Source: Aphidius gifuensis (Eukaryota > Arthropoda > Insecta > Hymenoptera > Braconidae). From it: DNA of 64,000 bases. The position numbers were made by a program, and so were the translations under genes. The stretch spans positions 10,864,040 through 10,928,039 of the forward strand of contig NC_057789.1 in NCBI RefSeq assembly GCF_014905175.1, written 5' to 3'. Position 1 is the stretch's first letter; the number at the start of each line of letters is the position of its first letter. The notes beneath the pieces are model-generated. The model did not search any database. It had not been told where the DNA came from and worked only from the letters and a program-made list of their open reading frames with translations. Positions 44,795-56,664 of this stretch are shown one piece after another.

Positions 44795-45520
44795 CTATGT
44801 CGTTGAATACTTGATCAATTCTTTCATCAAGACAGAGTTTTTACTCAATATGTCAAAGCCAGGCTCATTAATAAATTTTCTCCAATTTTCAGGAACTTTT
44901 AGATAATCAAATATACGAAATTTCAAGTTGTTTAATACAAGTTTATCAGCAACAATAATTGCTTCTGCTGTATTATTAATATTCAATTTCTTCAAGTATT
45001 TTTTTTCACAAAGAGCTTGAAGGTTTGGTACATCATATTTATGACTGAGATATGAAATTTAATCTAGTTCTTGAGTGTCTTCTGGTAATTTATTAGAGTA
45101 CATGTACAAAAGAAAATTTTTAAAACCTCTATATGTGGGGTTACTTATTTCAACAAAGTTTTTTTTTATTTTCAATGAATTCAGTATTTGAAAACATCCT
45201 GTTAAAAACAGGACTATGTATTGATAAAATCCCTTTGTATGCCAAAATTTTTTTTCCATCAATAAATATTTTTATGTCACCATATTGCTGTTGAGTAAAT
45301 ATATCAGCAAGATGACGTAAAAAATCAGAATTTTGTTGTGCAATCAGTTTTATTGGTGGTGGTAATGTTACAATACAGCAAAGAGTTAAACATTCTTGAG
45401 GCAGCAACAATGCTGACTGTGCTAAAAAGTGTGCTCTTGAAAGAAGGTTGAAACCAAATCCAGTGTTGGATATATTGCCCGTTAAGGGATTTATATCTGG
45501 TAATGAAGTATAGGATACGT
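44795..45520 (-). pseudogene. SPOP-like MATH-BTB protein, C-terminal part
   Basis: Reading from about 45520: the end of a MATH domain (LLPQECLTLCCIVTLPPP), then a BTB/POZ core (QQYGDIKIFIDGKKILAYKG, ILSIHSPVFNRMF). After a frameshift near 45185 come FVEISNPTYRGFKNFLLYMY and KLPEDTQELD, a TAG at 45059, then in frame HKYDVPNLQALCEKKYLKKL and AEAIIVADKLVLNNLK up to TGA at 44795. The order and spacing match speckle-type POZ proteins, which recruit substrates to Cul3 ubiquitin ligases. Exons for the MATH N-terminus are absent. It lies in the core of the giant foldback element, divergent from the transposase. Confidence 0.7.
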
Positions 45521-45682
45521 AATTTAAATAATTAACACAATAATAATTTTTATATTTTTTATCGTTTAATTTTAATTTTCAGTATTTAAACTTATTATTT
45601 AAATTTATATTATTATTTAATTTATTTATTAAATCAGTTTAAATTTATTTATTAACTTGTGAATTTATTTAAGTTGATTTTT

Positions 45683-46158
45683 TGTAAGAGCAAGTGACAA
45701 GAGAGAGTTCCGTAGGCTACGGGATTGCGAATGCAACTGATTAGAAAAAAGGTCCAGGACGCTAACCATCTTCTGGGCCTTAATAATGAAAAATCTAGAA
45801 AATTCTAGAAGGCCAAACGACGCTTGTATAACCAAGCGTCGCTTGGACCCGACCAAACTTCCAAAATGTTTTTACACATATTTGATGGTATTCCTCGAAA
45901 GACTGGGTGGTCTTCGAGGTCAGCGGCCTAATCCTCATTGTCCTCAAACTGCAACATTTTTCTAATGGCAAACGTTGTCAGTTTGAGGGATTAGTCGGCA
46001 TCGACTCGTGCCGTCAGAGGATTAGACACGCTAGCTCAATGTGTTGTACGTTTTACTTTTTATTTTATTTTACATTTTCAAACTTATTTTTTCTCAAATA
46101 AATTTTATTTTTTTTTCTTCTCTCTCTCTTCTCACTTACCTCTCTTTCCGACGGAACA
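45683..46158 (-). mobile_element. 3' LTR of the BEL/Pao fragment
   Basis: On the minus strand a polypurine tract, CAACGGGGGGAGTA (46172-46159), is followed by TGTTCCGTCGGAAAGAG. A TG...CA unit of 476 bp ends at TCTTACA (45683). This is the layout expected downstream of a pol stop at 46797. The other LTR is missing, so borders cannot be verified by comparison. Confidence 0.5.
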
Positions 46159-46796
46159 TACTCCCCCCGTTGAGAGAGTACACGATCAACTCAAATATTG
46201 CATTTAAAATTACTTATTCAATAGTTGATACATGATGATAAAAAATATTGTTATATTTGATAATTTGATATGATAATTATCAGTGTAAGTGCGATGTGCT
46301 TGTGCACCCATGGCATCGTCTTTTTGAGTGTACCCGATTCCGTAAAAGGCTCAGGGAAACCATGGTAAAACCTGGCCAGTACACTATCTTATATTCCTAA
46401 TATATTAATTACAAACATATTATAATAAATTAAATTATGACAATCGATAGTTTAAAAAAATTGAAAATATAATCAAATTAAAATTTAGAAAATTGGTCAT
46501 TTAGAAAAATTGAAAACATAATTATTCTAATTATTAATTAAACTTCAGCAAAATCGAAAATCTAATTGATTAAATTATTGACCTATGACGTTAGTTTAAA
46601 TATCATGATTCTAGATTGAAATAATTACATAGTAATGATCAATTAAATTTAGCATATTATACAAAATATCCTAATTATTATTATTATCATTATATATATA
46701 TATATATATATTTTTTTTTTAATTTTAATTTAATATGTACTGGTTCCAATTCCTCCTGTAACAGATTACATAATAAAAAGACACAAATATTGATAA

Positions 46797-48890
46797 TTAT
46801 TGGTTCGGAACTGGTGTGACGTCATTGAATGGCAGCGGGCACAGCAATGTGACTGATCTGGTGTAGGTCCCATTGGCCGTCTTCACGACTGCGGTTCTGA
46901 CTACTTGGTCAGCTCCGGGATATACCTCGATCACTCGTCCAAGTGGCCAACTAGTACACGGAGCATTTTTCTCCACCAGGAGGACCATTTCGCCAACTTT
47001 AATGTTAGCGGTGTCCTTAGCCCATTTATGACGTTTCTGTAACTCGTGTAAATATTCAATATGCCAACAGGCGAAATGTTGTTTCATCTTGGTAATATGT
47101 TCCCAAAATGATAATCTATTGGTGGGTGTATCAGTGTAATCTTGTTCCGGCAAGTTTCGAATAGGTTCACCGATTAGAATATGTGCAGGTGTAAGGACAT
47201 TAAGGTCATTTGGATCAGAGGACATCTGTGTGAGAGGTCTTGAATTTAAAATACCTTCAACCTCAGTGGTGAAGGTGGTGAATACTTCATATGTGAAAAG
47301 TGATTCACCTACTACCCGTTTGAGATGATGTTTAAATAATTTTACTGTGGATTCCCACAGTCCCCCTTGATGAGGTGATAATGGTGGAATAAAATTCCAT
47401 GATATTCTTGGTATATGTGACGCTGCAAAGTTATTTACCAGATGTTGATGCTCATCAGAATTTAGTAAATTATATAATTCTTTTAATTGATTTTTCGCAC
47501 CGATAAAATTGGTACCGTTATCTGAATAAATTTTAACAGGGGTACCGCGTCTTGCAATGAATCGCCGCAACGCTCCTAAAAAACCTTCAGTTGTTAGGTC
47601 ACTAACTACTTCTAAGTGTACTGCCTTTACGGACATACACACAAAGACGCATACATATATTTTTATTTTAGTTGTATTACGGAATTTTTTCTCTTTTATG
47701 AAAAATGGACCGCAATAGTCAATACCGACATTTTTAAATACATTTCGGGCATTGACTCGATCTTCAGGCAGGTCAGCCATTTTGAATTTTTCCGCTTCAG
47801 CTATAAAACGGAAGCAAGTCATGCACTTACGTATGACTTGGCGTACTTGATTTCTTCCATCAAGTACCCAAAAACGTTGACGCATGGCATTTAAGGTAGT
47901 TTGTATACCTGAGTGTAATTGTCTAAAATGAATGTCTTTTATAATTAAGTCAGTGAAATAATTTTTAGACGGTAATGAAATAGGATGTTTTTGATTATAG
48001 GAAATTTTAGCTCGTTTTAAACGCCCACCTACGCGTAGTAGGCCTTTCTCGTCGAGAAATGGACATAGATTATTAAATCGTGTATTTTTACTTTGAATTT
48101 GCGAGCTAAAAATTTTAATTTCCGTCTCAAAATATACACCTTGAATCCAGATTAAAAGCTCATGCTCAGCTTGAGCAATCTCTTGACTTGATAAAAATTT
48201 ATTTTGAAGTATTTCAGATGATTTGTCATCTGTTTTAGAACAGCGTATTTTTAAGGCGAGGATAAACCTTCGTACATACGCATATGTTCTTAATAATTTT
48301 TGATAAGTCGAGCAATTTTTTATTAAGGTATTGATTATGGAAAAATGTTGCTCAGAAATAATTAAGCAAACATTTTTCTTGTATTCTAAATTAGTTTTAT
48401 CGAGAATTTCAATGGGCTCAGGCCATTGGGCTTCAACTTCTTGAAGCCAAAAAGGACCAAAACTCCATTGTTTGTTGGCAACTAATGCTTGAGGCAGCTG
48501 ACCTCGTGATAGAGCGTCAGCTGGATTGTCCTCAGATTTTACGTGTCGCCAACAAGAACAATTCTTGAATATTAGCTACTCGATTGGCAACGTAAACATT
48601 TAATAGGTTAGGCGGAGTTTTCAACCAGTGTAAAACAACAGTAGAGTCACACCAAAAAATTATTTTTGACGGTATAAAATTGAAAGAGCTTGAAGCTTCT
48701 TTATATAGTTGAGTCAATACTTGAGCTCCACAAAGCTCAAGGCGAGGTATGGTTATTTGTTTTATAGGAGCGACTCTAGATTTGGCGCATAACAATCTAC
48801 AATGTATAGACTGGTCTGCTAAAGTCGTTTTTATAAAAAGGCATGCACCATAACCTATGTTACTGTCTTTTCTACAAACCAAAATTAATT
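46797..48890 (-). pseudogene. BEL/Pao pol: RNase H to integrase, 5'-truncated
   Basis: The RNase H end (SNIGYGACLFIK, IPRLELCGAQVLTQLYKEAS, IIFWCDSTVVLHWLKT) runs from about 48882 to 48550. A one-base shift leads into a long frame from about 48570 (SEDNPADALSRGQLPQALV, LRVGGRLKRAKI) to TAA at 46797. The integrase shows the HHCC region (LHSGIQTTLNAMRQRFWVLD, KCMTCFRF), VGIDYCGPF, YSDNGTNFIGAK and SPHQGGLWESTVKLFKHHLK, so the D,D-35-E residues are present. The RT and gag parts are missing at 48890. Compared with the Pao copy at 2.8-5.7 kb this one is much younger. It splits the BTB gene from the transposase. Confidence 0.85.
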
Positions 48891-49590
48891 AAATATTGTT
48901 TTAATTGATTCTTATTGATGAACTTTAGTGATAGCGAGTCGATAAATATATTTTGAGGTTATTCTTACTTTTTTTTCTGTTATTTTGACAGATTTAGTTT
49001 TATTTAAATAAACTAATATAGTTTGTGAATCTTTTTTATTTTCTTTTATTATTAATAAACTGTCAGTTTTTTTAATTTTTAAAATTATTTTTATAATCAA
49101 ACATAAACTATTTTTTTTTGTTATTGTGCTTAAACACTGGAATCACATGCGGACATTTTTTTTGTCTCCGCGCATGTGTTGATTGGTCACGTAATATTTT
49201 ATTTTTTGAGGCAAGAAAATAAAAATTTGAAATTGTAAAAAACAAATAAATTAATCTTTAATTATTAATAAAATATCATAATAATAATAAAAATAAATTA
49301 TTATAAATTTTAAAAATAAAATTATTACCAAAAATAAAACTTAAATTATAATTTTTATCTTTTTCGCCTGAGCTTCCTGTCAATTCGTGACATGTGAATA
49401 TTTAATTGGTGGATTTATTTGATTCAATCAAAAAAAACAAATGGCCTAATTAATTTCCTTTTATGGTCAGTCAGTCTCACCACCGTGGACAATAATTGTT
49501 ATTAATAATAACTTTGTGTTGAATTAAAATATAAAATAATTGTGAATAATATATGTATTTAAATGATTATAATTATTTAATTTGATAATA
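48891..49590. other. Spacer with possible transposase promoter
   Basis: AT-rich. Around 49130-49200 and 49370-49500 it is less so (ATGTGTTGATTGGTCACG and CAGTCAGTCTCACCACCGTG). The second segment, about 100 bp upstream of the transposase ATG, is a plausible initiation region. Nothing else recognised. Confidence 0.35.
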
Positions 49591-51993
49591 ATGGAAGAGT
49601 TAGATATCAATTTATTGAGGGTATTTGTAGGGGTACATGAACAATTTGAAATTTACGTTTATGGAGGTTATACATACTATTGTGATAATCGCGTGCCAGG
49701 AGTAATGCGGTGTGCATGTCGTACTCGTAATGGCTGTGCAGCTAGATTATGGGTGAATGATGACAATCGATTGTTTTTAATTGATTTACATTTTGATGAA
49801 CCAAGGCCACATATTATCTTGGCATTCCAATTTCGTGCAGAAATTGCATTATTAGCAGAACAAAACCCAAGATTTACACCTGCTTAAATTTGGCGTCAAT
49901 TGGCTCCACGGTATGAATAGACAATTAATTTAATAAATAAATACATAGATTGTTGAAATCTTTTTAATATATTTTTTTTCATAAAAAAATAGTTATCAGG
50001 ATGTTGCTGGTCGTTAAGTACGAGCTGCTGTTGCACGAGCTATTCGTCGTGGTCTACGTCCACCACCACCAAGAACATTGATTGAGTTAAATGATATTCT
50101 TGAGCAATATTTTTTCACTCAAGAATCATATAGAGGAATGCCGCAAGCTGAAATTGATTCAACTGCATTTGTGTTTATCAGTAATTTTATGTTGAGAAAT
50201 TTAAATGAAGCAAATGAATTAAGTATAGATCGTACATTTTCAATAACACCAGTGATGCATCCAAGATTCACACAAGTTCTTGTAATTTTTACAAGACGTT
50301 TAAACCAGGTGAATTTTGTTACTTTGTTATTGAAACGATTGTTTTGAAATAAATTATTCATCTATTTTTTTTTTGATACTCAGGGTTATCCAGTGGTGTA
50401 CGCTTTGATGACACGACGTACTGCTGCTTTATACAGACAAATTTTTTTGTTGATAAAACAATTGGCAACAGGTCTAGAGGCTGGATTACAGCTTGTTATT
50501 TCAGACTTTGAAGCTGCAATAGTAGCTGCGGTAAGGGCTGAATTTCCCTTGTGTCGTATCACTGGCTGTAACTTTCATTTTAAACAAGTGAGTAATATTA
50601 TTACAACAATTGTAATAATAAATCAAAATAATAAAAATATTTTATCATAATTATTAAATTTTCATAGGCACTAATGAGAAGATGGTGTCATCTTCGTCTT
50701 CGCCGAGGGCCAGAACGAAGAATATTATTTATGGCTTGGTCTCTTGGAATGGTACCACCTGCAAGTTGGCTTGAAGCTTTAGAAATTATCCAACAAGAAT
50801 TGGATCAACGTGCAGTTAATTTCCCAAATTTATTACAATTTGGTCATTATTTGAGACATCAGTGGCTACCTCTAGCCAACATTGTTTTTGCTGGATCAAG
50901 TGTAATCACTAACAACATTGCTGAAGCTTGGAATCGATGGTCTGCACGTCATTTAGGGCGTCATCCTGGAATTTATAATTTTCTGGATGCTCTTCATGAA
51001 GACATGGAAATATCAAGAATAAGATGGGTTGGAAGACGCATTATTGTCAACAGAAATTGCATCAATCAAGCTGGCGCATTACACGACATGCAAGAAATTT
51101 TAAATTTACCTGGTTTAGCACAAATGAATCATTTCTTAGACGTTGCTATTGCACCATATTTAAACAACCACAGACTCATTGATATGGATGTCATTGTTGA
51201 TGATAATGATGTTGATTATGATGAACCAGAATTGGCTAATCCCGATGAACTTGAACCAATGCCACAATTAGAAATTCCACCAGCAATAGCTGTTTTGAGA
51301 GGTCCAGTAATTGGTAACGCACGTGAAGTTGGAGAACGAAGAAGATTAAATAATAATCCTGTCGAACCACCACAAAATGATAATAATAATTCATCATCAT
51401 CATCAGATGATGATGATAATAATAATAATGAGCAAGAAATTATTGTTATTGCACGAGGAAGACCTCGTGGAAGACTACCAGGTCGAGCAAGAGGTCGAGC
51501 AAGAGGTGCACGAGGTATAAGAAATGGTGATGGTCGTGCAAGAGCACGAAGAAATAATGCTGATGGTGGTGCAAAAAATGTTGGTGATCCACAAGGTATT
51601 GATGCAAGAAATATTAAAGCAATAAATGTTGACAATGAACAACGTGATGGTGGTATACAAGGTCTTCATGGTGTGCAACGTGGTCACAGATTTTTACAAG
51701 GTCGTGCTGGAGCACGTCTTCTTTTACATGAATCTTCAGATAGTTCTGAAGAATCAGATGCTGATCAAGATGATGAGCCAATACATGAGATGGCTATTGA
51801 ACAATTTCAAGAACTTTTACGTAATGGTCGTGATGTTGCAAGAGGCGGTGTACAACGTGATGAAAATGTAGTACAAGTACCTGATGGTGGTGAATTTGCA
51901 CCTGAAAATCGTGATGAAATACAAGGTCAAGTTTATGATGTAATTATTGATGATGATAATGTATCTGTCATTTCCAATGATCCAGATAATTAA
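49591..51993 (+). pseudogene. FLYWCH-MULE transposase, four exons, two nonsense codons
   Basis: Exon 1 (49591-49910) has a FLYWCH-type zinc finger (YTYYCDNRVPGVMRCACR, NGCAARLWVN, and a late His in DLHFDEPRPH). Exon 2 is 49993-50308, exon 3 is 50384-50587, and exon 4 is 50668-51993; all introns are GT/AG. MULE catalytic residues: Asp in LSIDRTFSITPVMH, Asp in LQLVISDFEAAIVAAV followed by GCNFHFKQ, and Glu in NNIAEAWNRW. In-frame TAA codons stand at 49885-49887 and 50015-50017; otherwise the frame is open. The last 200 residues are unusual: Asp/Glu/Asn/Ser runs around an Arg-Gly-rich block (RGRPRGRLPGRARGRARG). It lies at the inner edge of the right arm and would mobilise the giant foldback element and related non-autonomous ones. 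Confidence 0.8.
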
Positions 51994-52785
51994 ACTTTAA
52001 AGTAATCAGTGATTATTCAGCATCAATCAATTAGAAAAAAAAATCGATTGCACTGAGTAAAAAAAGTAAATCAAAAAATAAAAACATGAAATAACACAGC
52101 TGATAATTAAACCATTATCAATCAACATAAAAAAAAAAAATATTTACACTCAACATGTTGTAATAAATACCATCATAATTATAAATCAACAAATTTGTTC
52201 CAATACTCATTATATTTTACCACTTGATATTCAACACATCATATTAAATTGTGATTGTAAATATTTATTTTGTGGACGACGATATGATGATTCTTTAGTG
52301 CATCGATAAATATTTAAAGATCTCTTTACTTCTAAGTTTTTGTATCAAGGAAAAGTAATTAAAATTACATGTTTTTCTGATAAAGTACAAAAAAAAAAAA
52401 AAAAATTGATAATGATACAATTGCTTGATAAATCATTACTCAAAAAAAAAGAGTATTATTTTACCTTTATTTTTTTTGTATCATGGGGCTTGTTCATTCA
52501 AGCATTTCATAGACTAAAAAGAAAATAAAATGAGAATAACAAATGTTTACAAATAAAAAAATACAAATGTTATTTAAAAAAAAAAAATAATAATAATAGA
52601 GTAAAAAATGTAAATTTTTTTTTTTTTATGTATCGTGGGGCTTAATAAGTTAAGTGTTTTCACAGAATACAAATAAATTTATAAAATATTACAAATATTT
52701 TAATAAAAAATACATGTCATTAGTAACACAATAATCATAAAATGATTATTAAAAAAGATAGTCAAGTTCCCCAAGGTGCACCCTA

Positions 52786-53744
52786 AGTGTTCCGTAGGAT
52801 TTTTAATTTTTTTTCTTGCTGTTTACAAAAATATTGTAAAAAAACAGTTTGTGACACGACATATCGTTGAATAAAAAAAAAATAAACGACCGAAAAATTT
52901 GAAAAAATTATCGTAGAGTCTACAGATGAAGCGTCGTCGAATTAAACATTGCCGGAGTTGATCGGTCAATATTTGGAATTGGGCTATGTCCAAAAATGGG
53001 CATATTGAATCTAATAAGGCCCAAAAAGTAAAAAAAAATATCATGTCTGTTTTTGGAAAAAAAAAAACCTAAATTTGTTCTAACATCGACTAATTCGGTT
53101 CAGCGGTTCAAAAAATATTGTAAAAAAACAGTTTGTGACACGACATATCGTTGAATAAAAAAAAAAATAAACGACCGAAAAATTTGAAAAAAATATCGTA
53201 GAGTCTACAGATGAAGCGTCGTCGAATTAAACATTGCCGGAATTGATCGGTCAATATTTGGAATTGGGCTATGTCCAAAAATGGGCATATTGAATCTAAT
53301 AAGGCCCAAAAAGTAAAAAAAAATATCATGTCTGTTTTTGGAAAAAAAAAACCTGAATTTGTTCTAACATCGACTAATTCGGTTCAGCGGTTCAAAAAAT
53401 ATTGTAAAAAAACAGTTTGTGACACTACATATCGTTGAATAAAAAAAAAAATAAACGACCGTAGAATTAGAAAAAAATATCGTAGAGTCTACAGATGAAG
53501 CGTCGTCGATTAAAACATTGCCGGAATCGATCGGTCAATATTTGGAATTGGGCCATGTCCAAAAACGGGCATATTAAATCTAATACGGCCTTAAAATTGG
53601 AAATAAATATGACGATTGCTTTTGGCCAAAAAAAATAAAGAAAATGAGCATCTCACAAGCCAATTCGATTCAGGACTTCACGTTTTATCTCGAAATAACA
53701 AAAAGTCACATAAAAGCGAAAACATAAGCGTCCTACGGAACACT
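52786..53744. mobile_element. Repeat-carrying element, copy 2
   Basis: Ends AGTGTTCCGTAGGA / TCCTACGGAACACT are a perfect inverted pair. The interior has three tandem units with a 284-bp period (the word TATTGTAAAAAAACAGTTTG recurs at about 52832, 53116 and 53400). The flanking arm sequence shows that about 30 bp left of the TIR also came with the insertion. Same family as 14647-15625; non-coding. Confidence 0.8.
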
Positions 53745-54185
53745 AAAAAGTACAAATGTTATCTTGAAAAAAAAAAAATAGTTATAGAGAATAATTTGTA
53801 AATTTTTTTTTTATATTTCTGGGAATTGATACGTCAAATTTTTTTTAGTTTGCATGAAAAATAAAATAAATATGACAAATATTTTGAAAAAAATTCAATT
53901 ATTCTATTTTTTAAGTAGAATTCGTGATTTATTAAGAGCAAGAGTTAAAAAAAAAGAAAATATTGTGTAAGAAAGAGGAACAATGATGACATGGGTTAAA
54001 AAAAAATCTTGTACTATTAATTTTGATAATATATAATTGTATTAAAAATAATTTTCAAGTTGAGTTTTTAAGTACACTCAACACTGAGCATTTAGTACAC
54101 TCAACATAATGTGATAAACATCACTATTATTATTAACATATTCTACCACTTGATATTCAGCAAGTCATATAAATTGTGATAATAA

Positions 54186-55170
54186 TTATTGTGACGAGTT
54201 GTACTCGCCCACCTTAAATTTATATATTATTACTATTTAATTTTATTATTATTATGTTATCGGGTGGGGCTGGCCAAATAAGAAGGGGAATATTGTTGGG
54301 GAAAGGGAAAATTTCTCTCCTATTTAAGCTGGTGATCCAGCTGAATAGGACACTTCGGTTTCTGTCTCCCGACTAATAAGTTCGAGTTTCTTGAGGAGCC
54401 ATCCCAGATCCTCGAATAGTCTTATCCCCACCCAGGTATCGGAGCCATCCATACCTAAAACTTAGGAGCAGGAGTCATCCTCTCCTGAAAAGTCCCCCTT
54501 TTCTCATGTATAGTTGGTCAGCCTTGCTTCGTTTTTAGTCAGTTAATTATTCTTTTTTTTATATGTCATTTTTCTTGTTAAGACCATGACTTGAAGTCAG
54601 GTCTCATAATCTTATATTTGTGTTCAACTTAATATTAATTAATCATTTTTGATAAAACATAATTTACGACTAGTAATAATTTTTGATACTTAAATTGTTT
54701 TTATAATAAATAATCTCGTTGTTTGTGTGCCATAATTATCGCTTGTTAATTAATTTATTGTGCTACCCTTGATTCTACCTTTTCAGGGACCTAATTTTAA
54801 CATTCTTTACTCGGCCCTCTCTCCACGAACCAGCATACTGAGCGACCCAGGCAAACCCCTCAACTTAGTTTTGAAATTATATTTTCAGGAGCGGATCAGC
54901 ATCATTGGATTATTCGGATTTTCGTGATTTCGTGACTTCTGTGATTTCTGTGATTTCTGTGATTATTTGGCTATATGGTATTTGGTATTTGGTTATTTGG
55001 GCTATTTGGTTATTTGGTTATTTGGATAGTTTTAGTGACGTTTTTTTGGGTAAGTTTTAGCGTCGTAGAATAAAATTCCCCGTCCCCCTTTCTGTCTGTA
55101 AAGTTAGTTGATCCGCGTCCCGAGCAAAAATTTTAGAACTGAGTGAGAAGGTAATGTCACGTTACATTAT
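54186..55170 (+). mobile_element. Solo LTR with TTAT target duplication
   Basis: 54190-55166 (977 bp) begins TGTGACGAGTTGTACTCGCC and ends AATGTCACGTTACA. TTAT flanks both sides (54186-54189 and 55167-55170). It has TATTTAAG at about 54331 and a CT-rich block shared with the element at 29.7-31.1 kb and the LTR at 60192-61340. Inserted in the right arm of the foldback element. Confidence 0.9.
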
Positions 55171-56664
55171 ATATTAGTGGAAAAAAATATTAAAATATAA
55201 TTTTGATTCTATATTTTTGTATCAAGAGAAAAACTATTTAAAGTTACATGTCTTATTTGATAGAACATTATTTGAAAATAGTAAAGGCTGAGTATTTGTA
55301 AACTTTATTTCATTGTATCATGGGGCTAGTTTATTCAATTAGTGTTTTCATAGATTATAAATAGAATGAAAAAAATATTACAAATGTTTCAATAAAAAAA
55401 TACAGTTCATTATAACACTAAAATGATAAAAAGATTATTAAAAAGATACGAATGTTATATTAGAAAAAAAAAAAATAATACAGTATAAATTGTAAATTTT
55501 TTTTGTACATTGTGGGAATTGATACGACAAATTTTTTCAGAAATAATTCAATACTATTTTCTAAGTAAAATTCGCAATTTATTCAAAACAAGAGTTATGA
55601 AAAAAAAAAATATTGTGTAAGAAAGTATTCAATGATAACATAGGCTAAAGAAAAATATAGTTTATGTTTAAATTATTATTTTACTCACTTATGCTTGTAC
55701 TATTGATTGTTATTTAATATTATTGTATCAAAAATAATTTGTAATTTGAGTTTTTAAGAACACATTTAGTACACTCAACATGATATCTAAACATCATTAT
55801 TATCAGAAAAATATTAAAACACTTGATATTTAACAATTAATATAAATTTTGATAATAATTATCTATTTGTAGAAAAATATTTTTGAATATAATTTTAATT
55901 TTATATTTTTAAATCAACAAAAAAAATAGTTAAAGCTGCATGTCTTTTTGATGGAAGTACAAGGAATAATGATAATAGAATTACTTGATAAAAAAACATT
56001 ATTCAAAAATAGTAAAGGTTGAGTATTATCTGTAAAATTAATTTTTTTGTATCATGGGGCTAGTTTAATCAATTAGTGTTTTCATACATTACAAATGAAA
56101 TAAAAAATGATTATAGAAGAATACAGATGTTTTTAAAAGAAAAAAAAAAATTATAATAGAAAGTAGATTGTAAAAATTATTTTTTTAAAATAATTAGAAT
56201 TTGTTCAGCATCAAACAATCAAAATAAAAAAAAAAAATTGACTTTACTGGGTAAAAAACAAATCACAGATGAAAAATTAGAAACATAGAATAACACAGCT
56301 CATAATCAAATCTTAGTCAATCAACATAAAGAAAAATACAATTAGTGCACTCAACATGATGTAATAAACATCATTTTAATTATGAGATAATAATTTTGTT
56401 GCAGAACAAATATTATTTTACCACTCTGATGGCATAGGCTGAAAAAAAAAAAAAATTGTATTTTTTAAAATTATTATCTAACTAAATTATGTTTGTCGTT
56501 CAATACATTGTATTATTGATTATGATGATATATTATTGTATTAAAAATAATTTTTAATTTGGGTTACTTGAATTTTTTATAAGCTGTAAAATGAAAATAA
56601 AAAAACCAACTACAAATTATTATTATTATTTAAATTATACTTACTTGAAAATACTCACTTTATA

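Larger units (their letters stand above)
38222..56575 (+). mobile_element. Giant foldback Mutator-like element with nested insertions
   Basis: Two arms are colinear in opposite orientation. 38222-38287 matches 56496-56432 reversed; about 41041-41480 matches about 56420-55960; 42240-42368 matches 52770-52640; 44095-44215 matches 52440-52325; and 44220-44555 matches 52320-52005. The core (44.8-52.0 kb) holds a MULE transposase gene and a broken MATH-BTB gene. The right arm starts right at the transposase stop. Insertions explain the remaining arm differences: 38314-40613 and 42371-44092 on the left, 52786-53744 and 54190-55166 on the right, plus a Pao piece in the core. No target duplication was found at the outer ends, and the left end seems trimmed relative to the right. 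Confidence 0.75.
52005..56575 (-). repeat. Right arm of the giant inverted repeat
   Basis: The reverse complement of the left arm, beginning a few bases after the transposase stop. It contains the same sub-unit words in opposite orientation (e.g. TTTTTTTGTATCATGGGGCT at about 52483, 55310 and 56047; ACACTCAACATGATGT...). It is interrupted by a repeat-carrying element (52786-53744) and a solo LTR (54190-55166). The arm extends about 80 bp further out than the left arm does. Confidence 0.75.

Noticed and set aside
51216..51687. Minus-strand open frames under the MULE transposase tail
   Set aside because: Shadows of the repetitive acidic/RG-coding sequence on the other strand.
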